The notes under the pieces: generated by a model | Database searches by the model: none | Told to the model about the DNA's origin: nothing | The model's input: the letters and a program-made list of their open reading frames with translations, nothing else | Translations under genes and position numbers: made by a program | DNA from: Desulfuromonadales bacterium C00003068 | GTDB lineage: Bacteria > Desulfobacterota > Desulfuromonadia > Desulfuromonadales > Desulfuromonadaceae | Direction of reading: 5' to 3' | NCBI GenBank assembly: GCA_001751155.1 | Contig: MAXR01000155.1 | Span: 5,965 to 24,880, forward strand | DNA: 18,916 nt | Shown here: positions 8,124 through 15,597 of the stretch, in pieces | How the letters are laid out: every line of letters starts with the position of its first letter | Position numbering within the stretch: the first letter of the stretch is position 1

Positions 8124-8570
8124 ATGGAAATCATCTTAACTGAAAGTGTTAATGGGTTAGGCGAAATTGGCGAAATGGTAAATGTAAAGCCAGGTTTTGC
8201 TCGTAATTATTTATTGCCTCAAGGCTTTGCTGTTGTAGCGGATAAAAACAGCGTTAAGCAATTTGAGCATCAAAAGCGTCAACTTGAGCATAAAGCATTG
8301 AAATTGGCTAAGTCTGCTGATGCTATGAAAACAAAGATCGAAGCTGTTGCTTGTGTTTTTGCTCTTCGTGCTGGTGATGATGGTAAGCTGTTTGGTTCTG
8401 TAACCTCAGCTGATATTTGTGCCAAGCTTGCTGAAGCTGGTGTTGAAGTCGATCGTAAAAAAATCCAACTTGATGAGTCAATCAAGGCTTTGGGTGATCA
8501 TAAGGTTGCTGTTAAGCTTCCCGCAAAAGTTGTTGCTGAAATCTCTGTTTCTATTATAGCAGCAGAGTAG
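8124..8570 (+). CDS. rplI: 50S ribosomal protein L9
   Basis: Elongated large-subunit protein bound to 23S rRNA at the base of the L1 stalk. The 148 residues have the usual two-domain layout: the N-terminal domain with GEMVNVKPGFARNYLLPQGFA (about 16-36), a long connecting helix rich in Lys/Glu/Ala (about 45-75), and a C-terminal domain containing the segments DDGKLFGSVTSADI and VKLPAKVVAEISV. I chose ATG 8124, which follows TGGAGG (8112-8117) by 6 bases, over the in-frame TTG at 8109, whose codons would encode the Shine-Dalgarno. It is the last gene of the S6 cluster and is followed by a hairpin. Confidence 0.97.
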   Translation: MEIILTESVNGLGEIGEMVNVKPGFARNYLLPQGFAVVADKNSVKQFEHQKRQLEHKALKLAKSADAMKTKIEAVACVFALRAGDDGKLFGSVTSADICAKLAEAGVEVDRKKIQLDESIKALGDHKVAVKLPAKVVAEISVSIIAAE

Positions 8571-8578
8571 AGTGTTTA

Positions 8579-8618
8579 ACTCTACGACAGGCTTTGGCTT
8601 GTCGTAGAGTTCTCCATC
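8579..8618 (+). terminator. Hairpin terminator after rplI
   Basis: Stem AACTCTACGACA (8579-8590) pairs with its exact complement at 8601-8612; the loop can add two or three further pairs. The tail TTCTCC is not a proper T-run, though a T-rich stretch (8620-8628) lies a little downstream. It marks the end of the ribosomal cluster before dnaB. Confidence 0.6.
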
Positions 8619-8721
8619 TTTTGATTTATCCTTCACCTCGGGGTAATGTCACTAATAAAATCGTAGACTAAATCTTTGATTTTTATCATGGTATTAACCG
8701 ATTAAGGTTTTGGTTCGCCCT

Positions 8722-10089
8722 ATGTCAGAGATGCTCACTCACAAATTACCACCGCAAAACCTCGAAGCCGAGATGTCTATTCTTGGTGGAGTTCTATTAG
8801 ATAACGAGGCCCTGAATAAGGTTCTTGAAATCCTTACCTCTGAAGATTTTTATCGAGACAGCCATCGACAAATTTTCAATTCCCTTGTATCACTTTCTGA
8901 ACGTAGTGAACCTGCAGACTTAGTGACCCTTATTGCCGAGTTGAAGCAAAGCGATAACCTTTCTGTTGTTGGTGGAAGTGCGTATATTGCTTCATTGGTG
9001 GATTATGTTCCCACTGCGGCAAATATTGTTTACTACTCCCGTCTTGTTAAAGAGAAGTCTGTTGCTCGCCATATGATCAGTGTCGCTACTGAGATTGTCA
9101 CTCGTGGTTATGAGGGGCAAGAGATGGACAAGACCCTCGACTGGGCTGAAAAATCAATTTTCGAAATTGCTAATATGAAAATTCGTCCTTCATATTTCTC
9201 GACCAAAGAGATTATGAAGGATACGTTCAAAGCGATTGAGAAATTGTATGAACGTAAAGAGTTGGTTACTGGAGTACCGACGGGTTATACCGATTTGGAT
9301 ACCATGACAGCTGGTTTGCAGGGTGGTGATTTTATTGTTGTTGCAGGTCGTCCATCTATGGGAAAGACTGCTTTTAGTGTTAATGTTGTTGAGCATGCCG
9401 CAATGCACTCTGATAAGCCTATCTCCGCGCTGATATTCTCTCTAGAGATGGGGAAAGAGCAGCTTGTGCAGCGTATGTTGTGTTCAGTGTCTCGTGTTGA
9501 TGCGAGTCGTTTGCGCACAGGTAATCTAGGTGAATCGGATTGGCCTAAATTGACCAATGGTGCAGGGTTGTTGTCTGAGGCTAAAATCTATATTGACGAC
9601 ACTCCGGCAATTTCAGTGCTTGAAGTGCGCTCTAAATCACGTCGCTTGAAAGCTGAGCATAATTTGGGTTTGATCGTTATCGACTATTTACAGCTTATGC
9701 AGGGAAATAATCCTGAGAGTCGCCAGCAGGAGATCTCAGAAATCTCTCGATCATTAAAAGCCTTAGCAAAAGAGCTGAATGTCCCCGTTATTGCCTTATC
9801 TCAGCTGAATCGTTCTTTGGAGAGTCGAACGGATAAGCGGCCAATGATGTCTGACTTGCGTGAATCAGGAGCGATTGAGCAGGATGCCGACGTCATTATG
9901 TTTGTTTATCGTGAGTCGGTCTATTGTGAAGCCTGTCGTCGTCGTGATGGCAGCTGTGATCAGGGACACGATCAGGACGCTGAGATCATTATTGGTAAGC
10001 AGCGTAACGGTCCCATTGGAACCGTACACTTGACTTTTCGTGGACAATTTACCCGTTTCGAAAATCAATCCCACCGTAGCGAAGGCTAA
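8722..10089 (+). CDS. dnaB: Replicative DNA helicase DnaB
   Basis: Hexameric 5'-3' helicase at the replication fork; partner of primase and the polymerase clamp loader. At 455 residues it has the normal length with no intein. An N-terminal domain (about 1-150; LPPQNLEAEMSILGG at the start) is joined to a RecA-like ATPase domain with Walker A GRPSMGKT (209-216), IVIDYLQLM (318-326), LSQLNRSLESR, and DLRESGAIEQDADVIMF. Between VYRESVY and the conserved KQRNGPIG there is a Cys/His-bearing insert (C402, C405, C412, H416) where the E. coli protein has a short acidic loop. The start is uncertain: ATG 8722 gives the family N-terminus, but only a weak AAGG 14 bases upstream; TTG 8710 is the alternative. 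The 3' end lies 5 bases from the end of the convergent ntrC. Confidence 0.96.
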   Translation: MSEMLTHKLPPQNLEAEMSILGGVLLDNEALNKVLEILTSEDFYRDSHRQIFNSLVSLSERSEPADLVTLIAELKQSDNLSVVGGSAYIASLVDYVPTAANIVYYSRLVKEKSVARHMISVATEIVTRGYEGQEMDKTLDWAEKSIFEIANMKIRPSYFSTKEIMKDTFKAIEKLYERKELVTGVPTGYTDLDTMTAGLQGGDFIVVAGRPSMGKTAFSVNVVEHAAMHSDKPISALIFSLEMGKEQLVQRMLCSVSRVDASRLRTGNLGESDWPKLTNGAGLLSEAKIYIDDTPAISVLEVRSKSRRLKAEHNLGLIVIDYLQLMQGNNPESRQQEISEISRSLKALAKELNVPVIALSQLNRSLESRTDKRPMMSDLRESGAIEQDADVIMFVYRESVYCEACRRRDGSCDQGHDQDAEIIIGKQRNGPIGTVHLTFRGQFTRFENQSHRSEG

Positions 10090-10094
10090 TCTTT

Positions 10095-11540
10095 TTAGTG
10101 CCCGCTATTCTTCCCTGTTACAATCCCCAATAACTGAATTTTTTTTCGTAGCGTATTACGGTTTATGCCGAGGACTTCAGCAGCACGAACTTGATTGCCG
10201 CGTGTTTTATCCAAAATGATTTGGATCAATGGTCGTTCCATTTGATGCAAGACCATTTCGTATAGGTCGTTAATCTCAACAATGTCCCGTTGTGCTAAAG
10301 AGGAACGAAGCTTGTTTTCAATAAGAGCTTCAAGGGCACAATCTTCACTTGTCTCCTTATCGTTGTTTTGCTCTAGGTGCGGAAAGTCGCTGGCTCGCAA
10401 GGTGTTGCCTTGGCTGAGAAGACACGCTCTTTGGATGGTGTTTTCCAGTTCTCGAATATTCCCCGGCCAACGATGGTTGACTAAGATTTCCATGGCCTTG
10501 TCGCTGCAATGGCTGATCTCTGAGTTGAATTCGCTGTTCGCTTTTTGAATGAAAAAATCAACGAGTAATGAAATGTCTTCGGTTCTGTCGCGCAATGGCG
10601 GCAGTTCAAGAGGAAGAACATTGAGTCGATAATATAGGTCTTCACGGAAACTTTTATCAGCGACACATTTTTCAAGGATCTTATTGGTCGCCGCTACGAT
10701 CCGAACATTGATTGGTATCGGTTGGTTGCCGCCTGTTCGAGTAATCTCCTTCTCTTGTAGAACACGCAACAGCTTTGTTTGTAGATCCAAAGGCATGTCG
10801 CCAATCTCATCGAGAAAAATTGTACCTCCATTGGCTTGTTCGAATTTGCCGATTTTGCGTTCATTCGCCCCTGTGAAGGATCCTTTTTCAAAGCCAAACA
10901 ATTCGCTTTCAAGCAGTTCATGAGGAATAGCCGCGCAGTTTAATGCGATAAATGGCATACTTGTACGCTTGCTATTGTGATGTACCGCGCGCGCAATCAG
11001 CTCTTTTCCTGTTCCCGATTCGCCCGTGATGAGTACTGTGATATCTGAGGTCGATACTTTGCCTAACAGTTTGTAAACTTCTTGCATTGGATGACTATTG
11101 CCAATAATTGATCTCTCAGAACTCGAATTTGTTGGTTTTTGTGGTGGTGCAGGAGATGTCAAACCGTTGGAGATGGAATTTTTTTGTGCTTTAAGAATGA
11201 TGGCTTCGAGAGCATCGAGATCGAATGGTTTGGTAATGTAATCGTAAGCGCCACGTTTCATCGCTTCAACGGCATTTTGCATCGACGATTCTGCTGTCAT
11301 CATAATTACAAAAAGGGAAGGGTGGACGCTGAGAACCTCGTCAAGGAGGTCGAGTCCTGAAATGTCGGGCATTTTAATGTCGATCATGGCGAGGTCATAG
11401 CGATGCTTTTTAAGAAGCTCTCGGGCACTGGTACCGCAATCTGCTACATCAACGTGTAGTCCTTGGCGAGTCAGGGCTTTTGATAGGACCCAGCGAATAC
11501 TCTCTTCGTCGTCGACAACTAAAACACGTTTAAGGGACAT
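10095..11540 (-). CDS. ntrC: Sigma-54-dependent response regulator NtrC-like
   Basis: Transcription activator that, when phosphorylated, drives sigma-54 polymerase at promoters for nitrogen assimilation. The 481 residues contain a receiver domain (about 1-120) with Asp10, Asp11, the phospho-acceptor Asp54, Thr82 and Lys104 at the canonical NtrC positions. The AAA+ domain has Walker A GESGTGKE (173-180), the sigma-54 loop as GSFTGA (220-225; consensus GAFTGA) and FLDEIGDM as Walker B. A Fis-type helix-turn-helix (about 432-472, RAAEVLGINRNTLRKKI) ends the protein. The start is ATG 11540, 7 bases after CTGGAG and 1 base past the ntrB stop; the 40-residue upstream extension lies inside ntrB and is dismissed. 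The last gene of the dusB-ntrB-ntrC operon. Alternatively it could be a related NtrC-family regulator with another target set. Confidence 0.93.
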   Translation of the reverse strand: MSLKRVLVVDDEESIRWVLSKALTRQGLHVDVADCGTSARELLKKHRYDLAMIDIKMPDISGLDLLDEVLSVHPSLFVIMMTAESSMQNAVEAMKRGAYDYITKPFDLDALEAIILKAQKNSISNGLTSPAPPQKPTNSSSERSIIGNSHPMQEVYKLLGKVSTSDITVLITGESGTGKELIARAVHHNSKRTSMPFIALNCAAIPHELLESELFGFEKGSFTGANERKIGKFEQANGGTIFLDEIGDMPLDLQTKLLRVLQEKEITRTGGNQPIPINVRIVAATNKILEKCVADKSFREDLYYRLNVLPLELPPLRDRTEDISLLVDFFIQKANSEFNSEISHCSDKAMEILVNHRWPGNIRELENTIQRACLLSQGNTLRASDFPHLEQNNDKETSEDCALEALIENKLRSSLAQRDIVEINDLYEMVLHQMERPLIQIILDKTRGNQVRAAEVLGINRNTLRKKIQLLGIVTGKNSGH

Positions 11541-11541
11541 T

Positions 11542-12669
11542 TTATAACTCCAGATCAATATTAGGGATAATGGTTGAGATGAACGGTAGGTAGACGCTAC
11601 AACATGTACCTTGGTTCTGTGTACTGTCAATTCGTAATAGGCCATCATGGTCGGTGACAATCTTTTGGCTGATCGCTAAACCAAGGCCACTACCGTTGCT
11701 TTTTGTTGTATAAAAAGGTGTGAAAATTTTCTGTATAATATTGGTGCTAATGCCGGGGCCATTATCAATTATTTTAACAACAACAAATGGAACGGGTATT
11801 TGGCCAGGGCGTGTTAAGTGATGTTCGCTGTCAATTCGTGTCGATACTGTAATGGTCCCATTGTGAGTGATCGCTTCAGTCGCATTCTTGATTAAATTTA
11901 AAAATAGCCGTGTGAGCAAAGTTTTATCACCCTTGATAGGCGGTATACTGGGGTCGAGTTGCAGATTAAATTGAATTTTTTTCCCTTGTTCTGTCTGCGC
12001 CTGAAGTAGGACAATGTCATTGATTGTCTTGGTCAAGTTGATCTCGCTAACCACTTTAGACCGTGGTGAGGTGAGGTTCATTAACTCTTCGATGATGCCA
12101 TTGATGCGATCTGTTTCCTTGATCATTACGTGGGTGTATTCAAGCAAGTCGTTACGTTGGTCAAGTTCCATTGACAGTAGTTGTGCTGCCCCGCGTATTC
12201 CGCCGAGGGGGTTTTTTACTTCATGGGCAAGTCCTGCAGCTAGCGTTTTGAGCATCTCTAGGTGTTGCGCCCGTTGAATATCCTGTTCAAGTTGCCTGAG
12301 GTTGGATACGTCATGTAACGTTAGAATGATGCCGTATTGTACCCCTGCATCAGTATAAAGGGGCGAAGCGTTTACGCTGACCGCTAGCGGTAAGGCGTTC
12401 GGTCGTCGTAGCTGGATTGTCTCTCTGTCAGAGATAGATCGCCCTTCAGTCATCGCAGTATTGATCAGATAGATAATGTCATCTTGATCTTTAAAAAGAT
12501 TTCGAACGTCGCAGTGAGACGCTTGGCGAGAGGATAATCCCGTCAGAGTTTGCGCCGCAGGGTTGATAAGGACGATTCGGTGTGAATTGTCGATGGCAAT
12601 AATGGCTTCATTTGTGCTGTTAAGAACATACGTCGATAGCGTCTCTTGGTCTGATTGTGAGTCGATCAT
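11542..12669 (-). CDS. ntrB: PAS-domain sensor histidine kinase NtrB-like
   Basis: Cytoplasmic kinase that phosphorylates the adjacent NtrC; in enterics it is governed by the PII protein according to nitrogen status. The 375 residues show no membrane segment. An N-terminal PAS domain (about 10-125) is followed by the phospho-acceptor His149 in GLAHEVKNPLGGIRGAAQLL, the signature of NtrB proteins. The catalytic domain has the N-box NLIKNATEAI (258-267), G1 DNGPGI (302-307) and G2 GSGLGLAI (326-333). The ATG is preceded by TTGGAG, which overlaps the end of dusB; 4 bases separate the two genes. A PII interaction is inferred from the family and has not been read from the sequence. Confidence 0.93.
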   Translation of the reverse strand: MIDSQSDQETLSTYVLNSTNEAIIAIDNSHRIVLINPAAQTLTGLSSRQASHCDVRNLFKDQDDIIYLINTAMTEGRSISDRETIQLRRPNALPLAVSVNASPLYTDAGVQYGIILTLHDVSNLRQLEQDIQRAQHLEMLKTLAAGLAHEVKNPLGGIRGAAQLLSMELDQRNDLLEYTHVMIKETDRINGIIEELMNLTSPRSKVVSEINLTKTINDIVLLQAQTEQGKKIQFNLQLDPSIPPIKGDKTLLTRLFLNLIKNATEAITHNGTITVSTRIDSEHHLTRPGQIPVPFVVVKIIDNGPGISTNIIQKIFTPFYTTKSNGSGLGLAISQKIVTDHDGLLRIDSTQNQGTCCSVYLPFISTIIPNIDLEL

Positions 12670-12673
12670 TCAA

Positions 12674-13648
12674 TTACTCCAAGCCAGAGAAAAAAGAGCA
12701 GATGGCCTCTTCAAGTTCATTAATTTGGTCGATTTGGTTGACCTTAAAACGAAATTCACCCGCACCCGTCAGCCCACGAGAATACCAACATAAGTGCTTA
12801 CGCATCTCGGCGGCCGCTCGGCGGTCACCAAACGATTGTTGGTACAATTTGAGGTGACGGATGATTGTCTGCAGGCGCTGCTGAGCTGAAATGTCACGAA
12901 GATCTTTACCGTTCTGTTGGCGTAAAATGTTCTCTATAAGCCATGGGTTTCCATAACAACCACGGCCAATCATAATGCCATCACATCCCGTTTGCTGCAT
13001 CATTCTAAGGCCATCATCAGGGGTCATGATATCACCACTACCGATAACGGGAATGTTAACCGCCTGTTTCAGTTGAGTAATATGATTCCAGTTTGCTTGG
13101 CCACCGAAGCCTTGACACCGTGTCCGTGGGTGCAGAATGAGGGCATCAGCACCACATTGTTCTGCAATTTTACCAATTTCAATAAAATTAATAGTAGCAG
13201 TGTCCCAGCCCGAACGAAATTTAACCGTCATTGGCAGAGGTGAAGCTTTGCGCATAGCGCTGATCACGTCACCTGCATGCGCAGGGTTTTGCATTAACGC
13301 GCTGCCTGCACCCGAACGGACCACTTTCTTAACAGGGCAGCCCATGTTGAGGTCGAGGATTTCACCATAGTCAGAAATGATTTTAGCCGCTTCAGCGAGG
13401 ACCGTTGGGTCATCACCAAAGAGCTGAACGCCAAAAGGGGTTTCAGCTGGTGAGCGTTGCAGAAGTTCAACTGTTCGTTGACCGTCACGAATAAGTCCAT
13501 TCGCGCTGATCATTTCAGAGTAGACAAGTCCAGCTCCCGACTGCTTACAGATTTGGCGAAAAGGGGAGTTGGTAATCCCAGCCATTGGAGCGAGTACAAC
13601 ATTATTCTCAAGGGTGAGAGAACCAATTTTTAGTTTTGAATTGCTCAT
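12674..13648 (-). CDS. dusB: tRNA-dihydrouridine synthase DusB (NifR3)
   Basis: FMN enzyme that reduces uridine to dihydrouridine in the tRNA D-loop with NADPH. The 324 residues begin with the TIM-barrel segment VVLAPMAGITNSPFR (FMN site), then YSEMISANGL, the catalytic Cys104 in DLNMGCPVKKVV, KFRSGWD, HPRTRCQGFGG and the phosphate-binding PVIGSGDIM and IMIGRGCYGNPW. A helical C-terminal domain follows. The start ATG 13648 fits the family; the Shine-Dalgarno is weak. It heads the dusB-ntrB-ntrC operon; in Rhodobacter and rhizobia the same order is nifR3-ntrB-ntrC, the origin of the NifR3 name. In enterics dusB is instead paired with fis. Confidence 0.95.
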   Translation of the reverse strand: MSNSKLKIGSLTLENNVVLAPMAGITNSPFRQICKQSGAGLVYSEMISANGLIRDGQRTVELLQRSPAETPFGVQLFGDDPTVLAEAAKIISDYGEILDLNMGCPVKKVVRSGAGSALMQNPAHAGDVISAMRKASPLPMTVKFRSGWDTATINFIEIGKIAEQCGADALILHPRTRCQGFGGQANWNHITQLKQAVNIPVIGSGDIMTPDDGLRMMQQTGCDGIMIGRGCYGNPWLIENILRQQNGKDLRDISAQQRLQTIIRHLKLYQQSFGDRRAAAEMRKHLCWYSRGLTGAGEFRFKVNQIDQINELEEAICSFFSGLE

Positions 13649-13732
13649 AATTTAGGCAATGTATCATGGACGTCATTCCCCTGTGAATGCCAAAAGAGAC
13701 ATGGCCGTAAAAATACTGTATACAAAAATGCC

Positions 13733-13761
13733 TTGACGCTCTACCGTGAGTTTGTTAAAAC
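13733..13761 (+). promoter_or_regulatory. Candidate sigma-70 promoter of gltA
   Basis: TTGACG (13733-13738; 5 of 6) and TAAAAC (13756-13761; 4 of 6) are 17 bases apart. Transcription would start near 13768, giving a leader of about 165 bases. Pattern match only. Confidence 0.45.
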
Positions 13762-13778
13762 TTATGTTGGTAAAAGTT

Positions 13779-13799
13779 GGTGTCCGAATTTAGAACACC
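13779..13799. promoter_or_regulatory. Operator-like inverted repeat in gltA leader
   Basis: GGTGT (13779-13783) and ACACC (13795-13799) form an inverted repeat around an AT-rich centre of 11 bases, with outer bases extending the match loosely. It lies about 11 bases after the predicted start of transcription, a place where a repressor would block initiation. In Geobacter sulfurreducens gltA is repressed by HgtR during growth on H2, but I do not know that this site resembles the HgtR site. It could instead be an RNA hairpin. Confidence 0.3.
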
Positions 13800-13932
13800 T
13801 AGCTATTTATTGAAATTGGTTTTTTCTTCATGATGAGTGGTCGGGGGACTTACTTGTCTGAAGTTATTGTAGTTGGTTGGTGGTCATGTAGATCACCCCA
13901 TTTTCATTTCCATTTATAAGGAGAGAGAAAAA

Positions 13933-15246
13933 ATGTCAACATTAAAGCAAGTAATGAAGCAAAAGATTGATGCTCATCGTCCTCGTACAACCAAGCTGGT
14001 AAAAGAGTTTGGTGATGTGTCTTTAGGTGAAGTTACTATTGCACAATGCATCGGTGGTGGACGTGGCATTAAAAGTCTTGTTACAGATATCTCTTATCTT
14101 GATCCTCTCGAAGGTATCCGTTTCCGTGGCATGACTATTCCTGAGACATTTGCTGCACTACCTAACGTTCCAGGTAGTGAGTATCCTTATGTTGAGTCCT
14201 TCTGGTACTTGTTAATGACTGGTGATGTTCCTACAATGGAGCAAACACTTGAGATTGTAGAAGAGTGGAAGTCACTTTCAGCTCTTCCTCAGTACGTTAT
14301 CGATGTTGTCCGTGCGTTGCCACGTGACTCTCATCCAATGGTAATGTTCTCTACTGGTATCTTGGCAATGCAGCGTGATTCTGTATTCTCAAACAACTAT
14401 GCAGCGGGCAAATTCAACAAGATGACTTGTTGGGAAGACATGCTAGACGATTGTAGCTTCTTGATGGCTAAGCTTGCTCCTTTGGCAGCTTATATCTATC
14501 GCATGAAGTACAAAGCAGATGTTCATATTGCTGCTGATCCTGAGTTAGACATGGGTGGTAACTTCGCTCACATGATCGGTCAATGCGAAGAGTACAAAGA
14601 TGTTGCACGTATGTACTTCATCCTCCACTCTGACCATGAGTCTGGTAACGTTTCTGCTCATACCACTCACTTGGTTGCTTCTGCACTTTCTGACATCTTC
14701 TACTCCTACTCAGCTGGTATCAACGGCTTAGCTGGTCCTCTTCATGGTTTGGCTAACGAAGAAGTTCTTCGTTGGACTCAAAACTTCATGAAGCAACTTG
14801 GCGGTAAGGTTCCAACTACTGAAGGTCTAAAAGAAGCTCTTTGGGCAACACTTAACAGCGGTCAAGTTATCCCTGGTTATGGTCACGCAGTATTGCGTAA
14901 GACTGACCCACGTTATACTTCACAGCGTGAGTTCTGCCTGGCTACAGAAGGCTTGAAAGACTATCCTCTGTTCCAACTCGTAAGCATGATCTACGAAGTT
15001 GCTCCAGACGTATTGCTTGAGCAAGGTAAAGCTAAGAACCCTTGGCCTAACGTTGACGCACAGTCTGGTGTTATCCAGTGGTTCTACGGCCTAACAGAGT
15101 ATGAGTTCTACACTGTTCTTTTCGGTGTAGGTCGTGCTTTGGGTTGCCTACCTAACGTTACATGGGACCGTGCTTTGGGTTACGCTATTGAGCGTCCTAA
15201 GTCCGTTACCACTGCAATGCTTGAAAAAGTAGCAGGTATCGCATAG
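13933..15246 (+). CDS. gltA: Citrate synthase, eukaryote-like (mitochondrial type)
   Basis: Condenses acetyl-CoA and oxaloacetate to citrate, the entry step of the TCA cycle; in acetate oxidisers it is a main control point. The 437 residues carry catalytic His271 in NGLAGPLHGLANEEV, His318 in GYGHAVLRKTDPRYT and Asp375 in NPWPNVDAQSG. These segments, together with LHSDHESGNVSAHTTHLV and YYTVLFGV-like FYTVLFGVGRALG, are close to animal and plant mitochondrial enzymes and unlike E. coli GltA; such enzymes are known from Geobacteraceae. Residue numbers even nearly match the pig enzyme (His274, His320, Asp375). ATG 13933 follows AAGGAG by 9 bases; the 20-residue upstream extension lacks family residues. 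Codon use (many AAC, TTC, CGT, GGT) looks optimised for high expression. A strong terminator follows. Confidence 0.97.
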   Translation: MSTLKQVMKQKIDAHRPRTTKLVKEFGDVSLGEVTIAQCIGGGRGIKSLVTDISYLDPLEGIRFRGMTIPETFAALPNVPGSEYPYVESFWYLLMTGDVPTMEQTLEIVEEWKSLSALPQYVIDVVRALPRDSHPMVMFSTGILAMQRDSVFSNNYAAGKFNKMTCWEDMLDDCSFLMAKLAPLAAYIYRMKYKADVHIAADPELDMGGNFAHMIGQCEEYKDVARMYFILHSDHESGNVSAHTTHLVASALSDIFYSYSAGINGLAGPLHGLANEEVLRWTQNFMKQLGGKVPTTEGLKEALWATLNSGQVIPGYGHAVLRKTDPRYTSQREFCLATEGLKDYPLFQLVSMIYEVAPDVLLEQGKAKNPWPNVDAQSGVIQWFYGLTEYEFYTVLFGVGRALGCLPNVTWDRALGYAIERPKSVTTAMLEKVAGIA

Positions 15247-15274
15247 AAAACATCTAAAATTTATTTTTAGATTT

Positions 15275-15306
15275 AAAGGGGTGTCCATTGGGCACCCCTT
15301 TTTTAT
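15275..15306 (+). terminator. Rho-independent terminator of gltA
   Basis: AAAGGGGTGTCC (15275-15286) pairs with GGGCACCCCTTT (15290-15301) around an ATT loop, with one G-U pair, and runs into TTTTATTTT. A smaller AT-rich hairpin (15252-15272) precedes it. Textbook intrinsic terminator 29 bases after the stop. Confidence 0.93.
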
Positions 15307-15597
15307 TTTCACTCAAGCTCACTTATATGCTGCGTTAACACTAATATGTAACGTTGCGGTGATTCTTATTCTTTAGTTCTTCCTCAGTTTTGTTGCTCTG
15401 CACTCCATTATTTTCTTTTGTTGCAGTTAAACCTTCCGTTAATTATTCTTTCCTTCTCAATTCATTGTCTCGTTCGCTTGTTGCATGAAAATATGCTGTT
15501 ACACTTAAAGATATTAGGGATAATACAATAATTTTTAGTGCTTGGTTTCCGATCACTAACAAGAGAATTTGTTGTTTTCATTGCAATGGGGGGATAG
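15307..15597 (+). other. Intergenic region upstream of the AAA+ ATPase; pyrimidine-rich
   Basis: No convincing gene on either strand. From about 15340 to 15480 the + strand is strikingly rich in T and C (runs such as TTCTTCCTC and TTCTTTCCTTCTC). A weak promoter-like element, TACAAT (15524-15529), lies about 70 bases before the ATPase start; no good -35 is visible at the right distance. Confidence 0.5.

Noticed and set aside
11541..11660. N-terminal extension of ntrC
   Set aside because: Lies wholly within the ntrB 3' end in another frame; the receiver domain begins normally at ATG 11540.
13670..13690. CGTCATTCCC near the dusB start resembling the end of the REP-like unit
   Set aside because: Only about ten bases match; the palindromic CGCGAAGGCGGG core is absent, so it cannot be told from chance.
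13714..13724. CTGTATAC motif in the dusB-gltA gap as a possible SOS box
   Set aside because: The second half-site ACAG at the right spacing is missing, and neither neighbour is an SOS gene.
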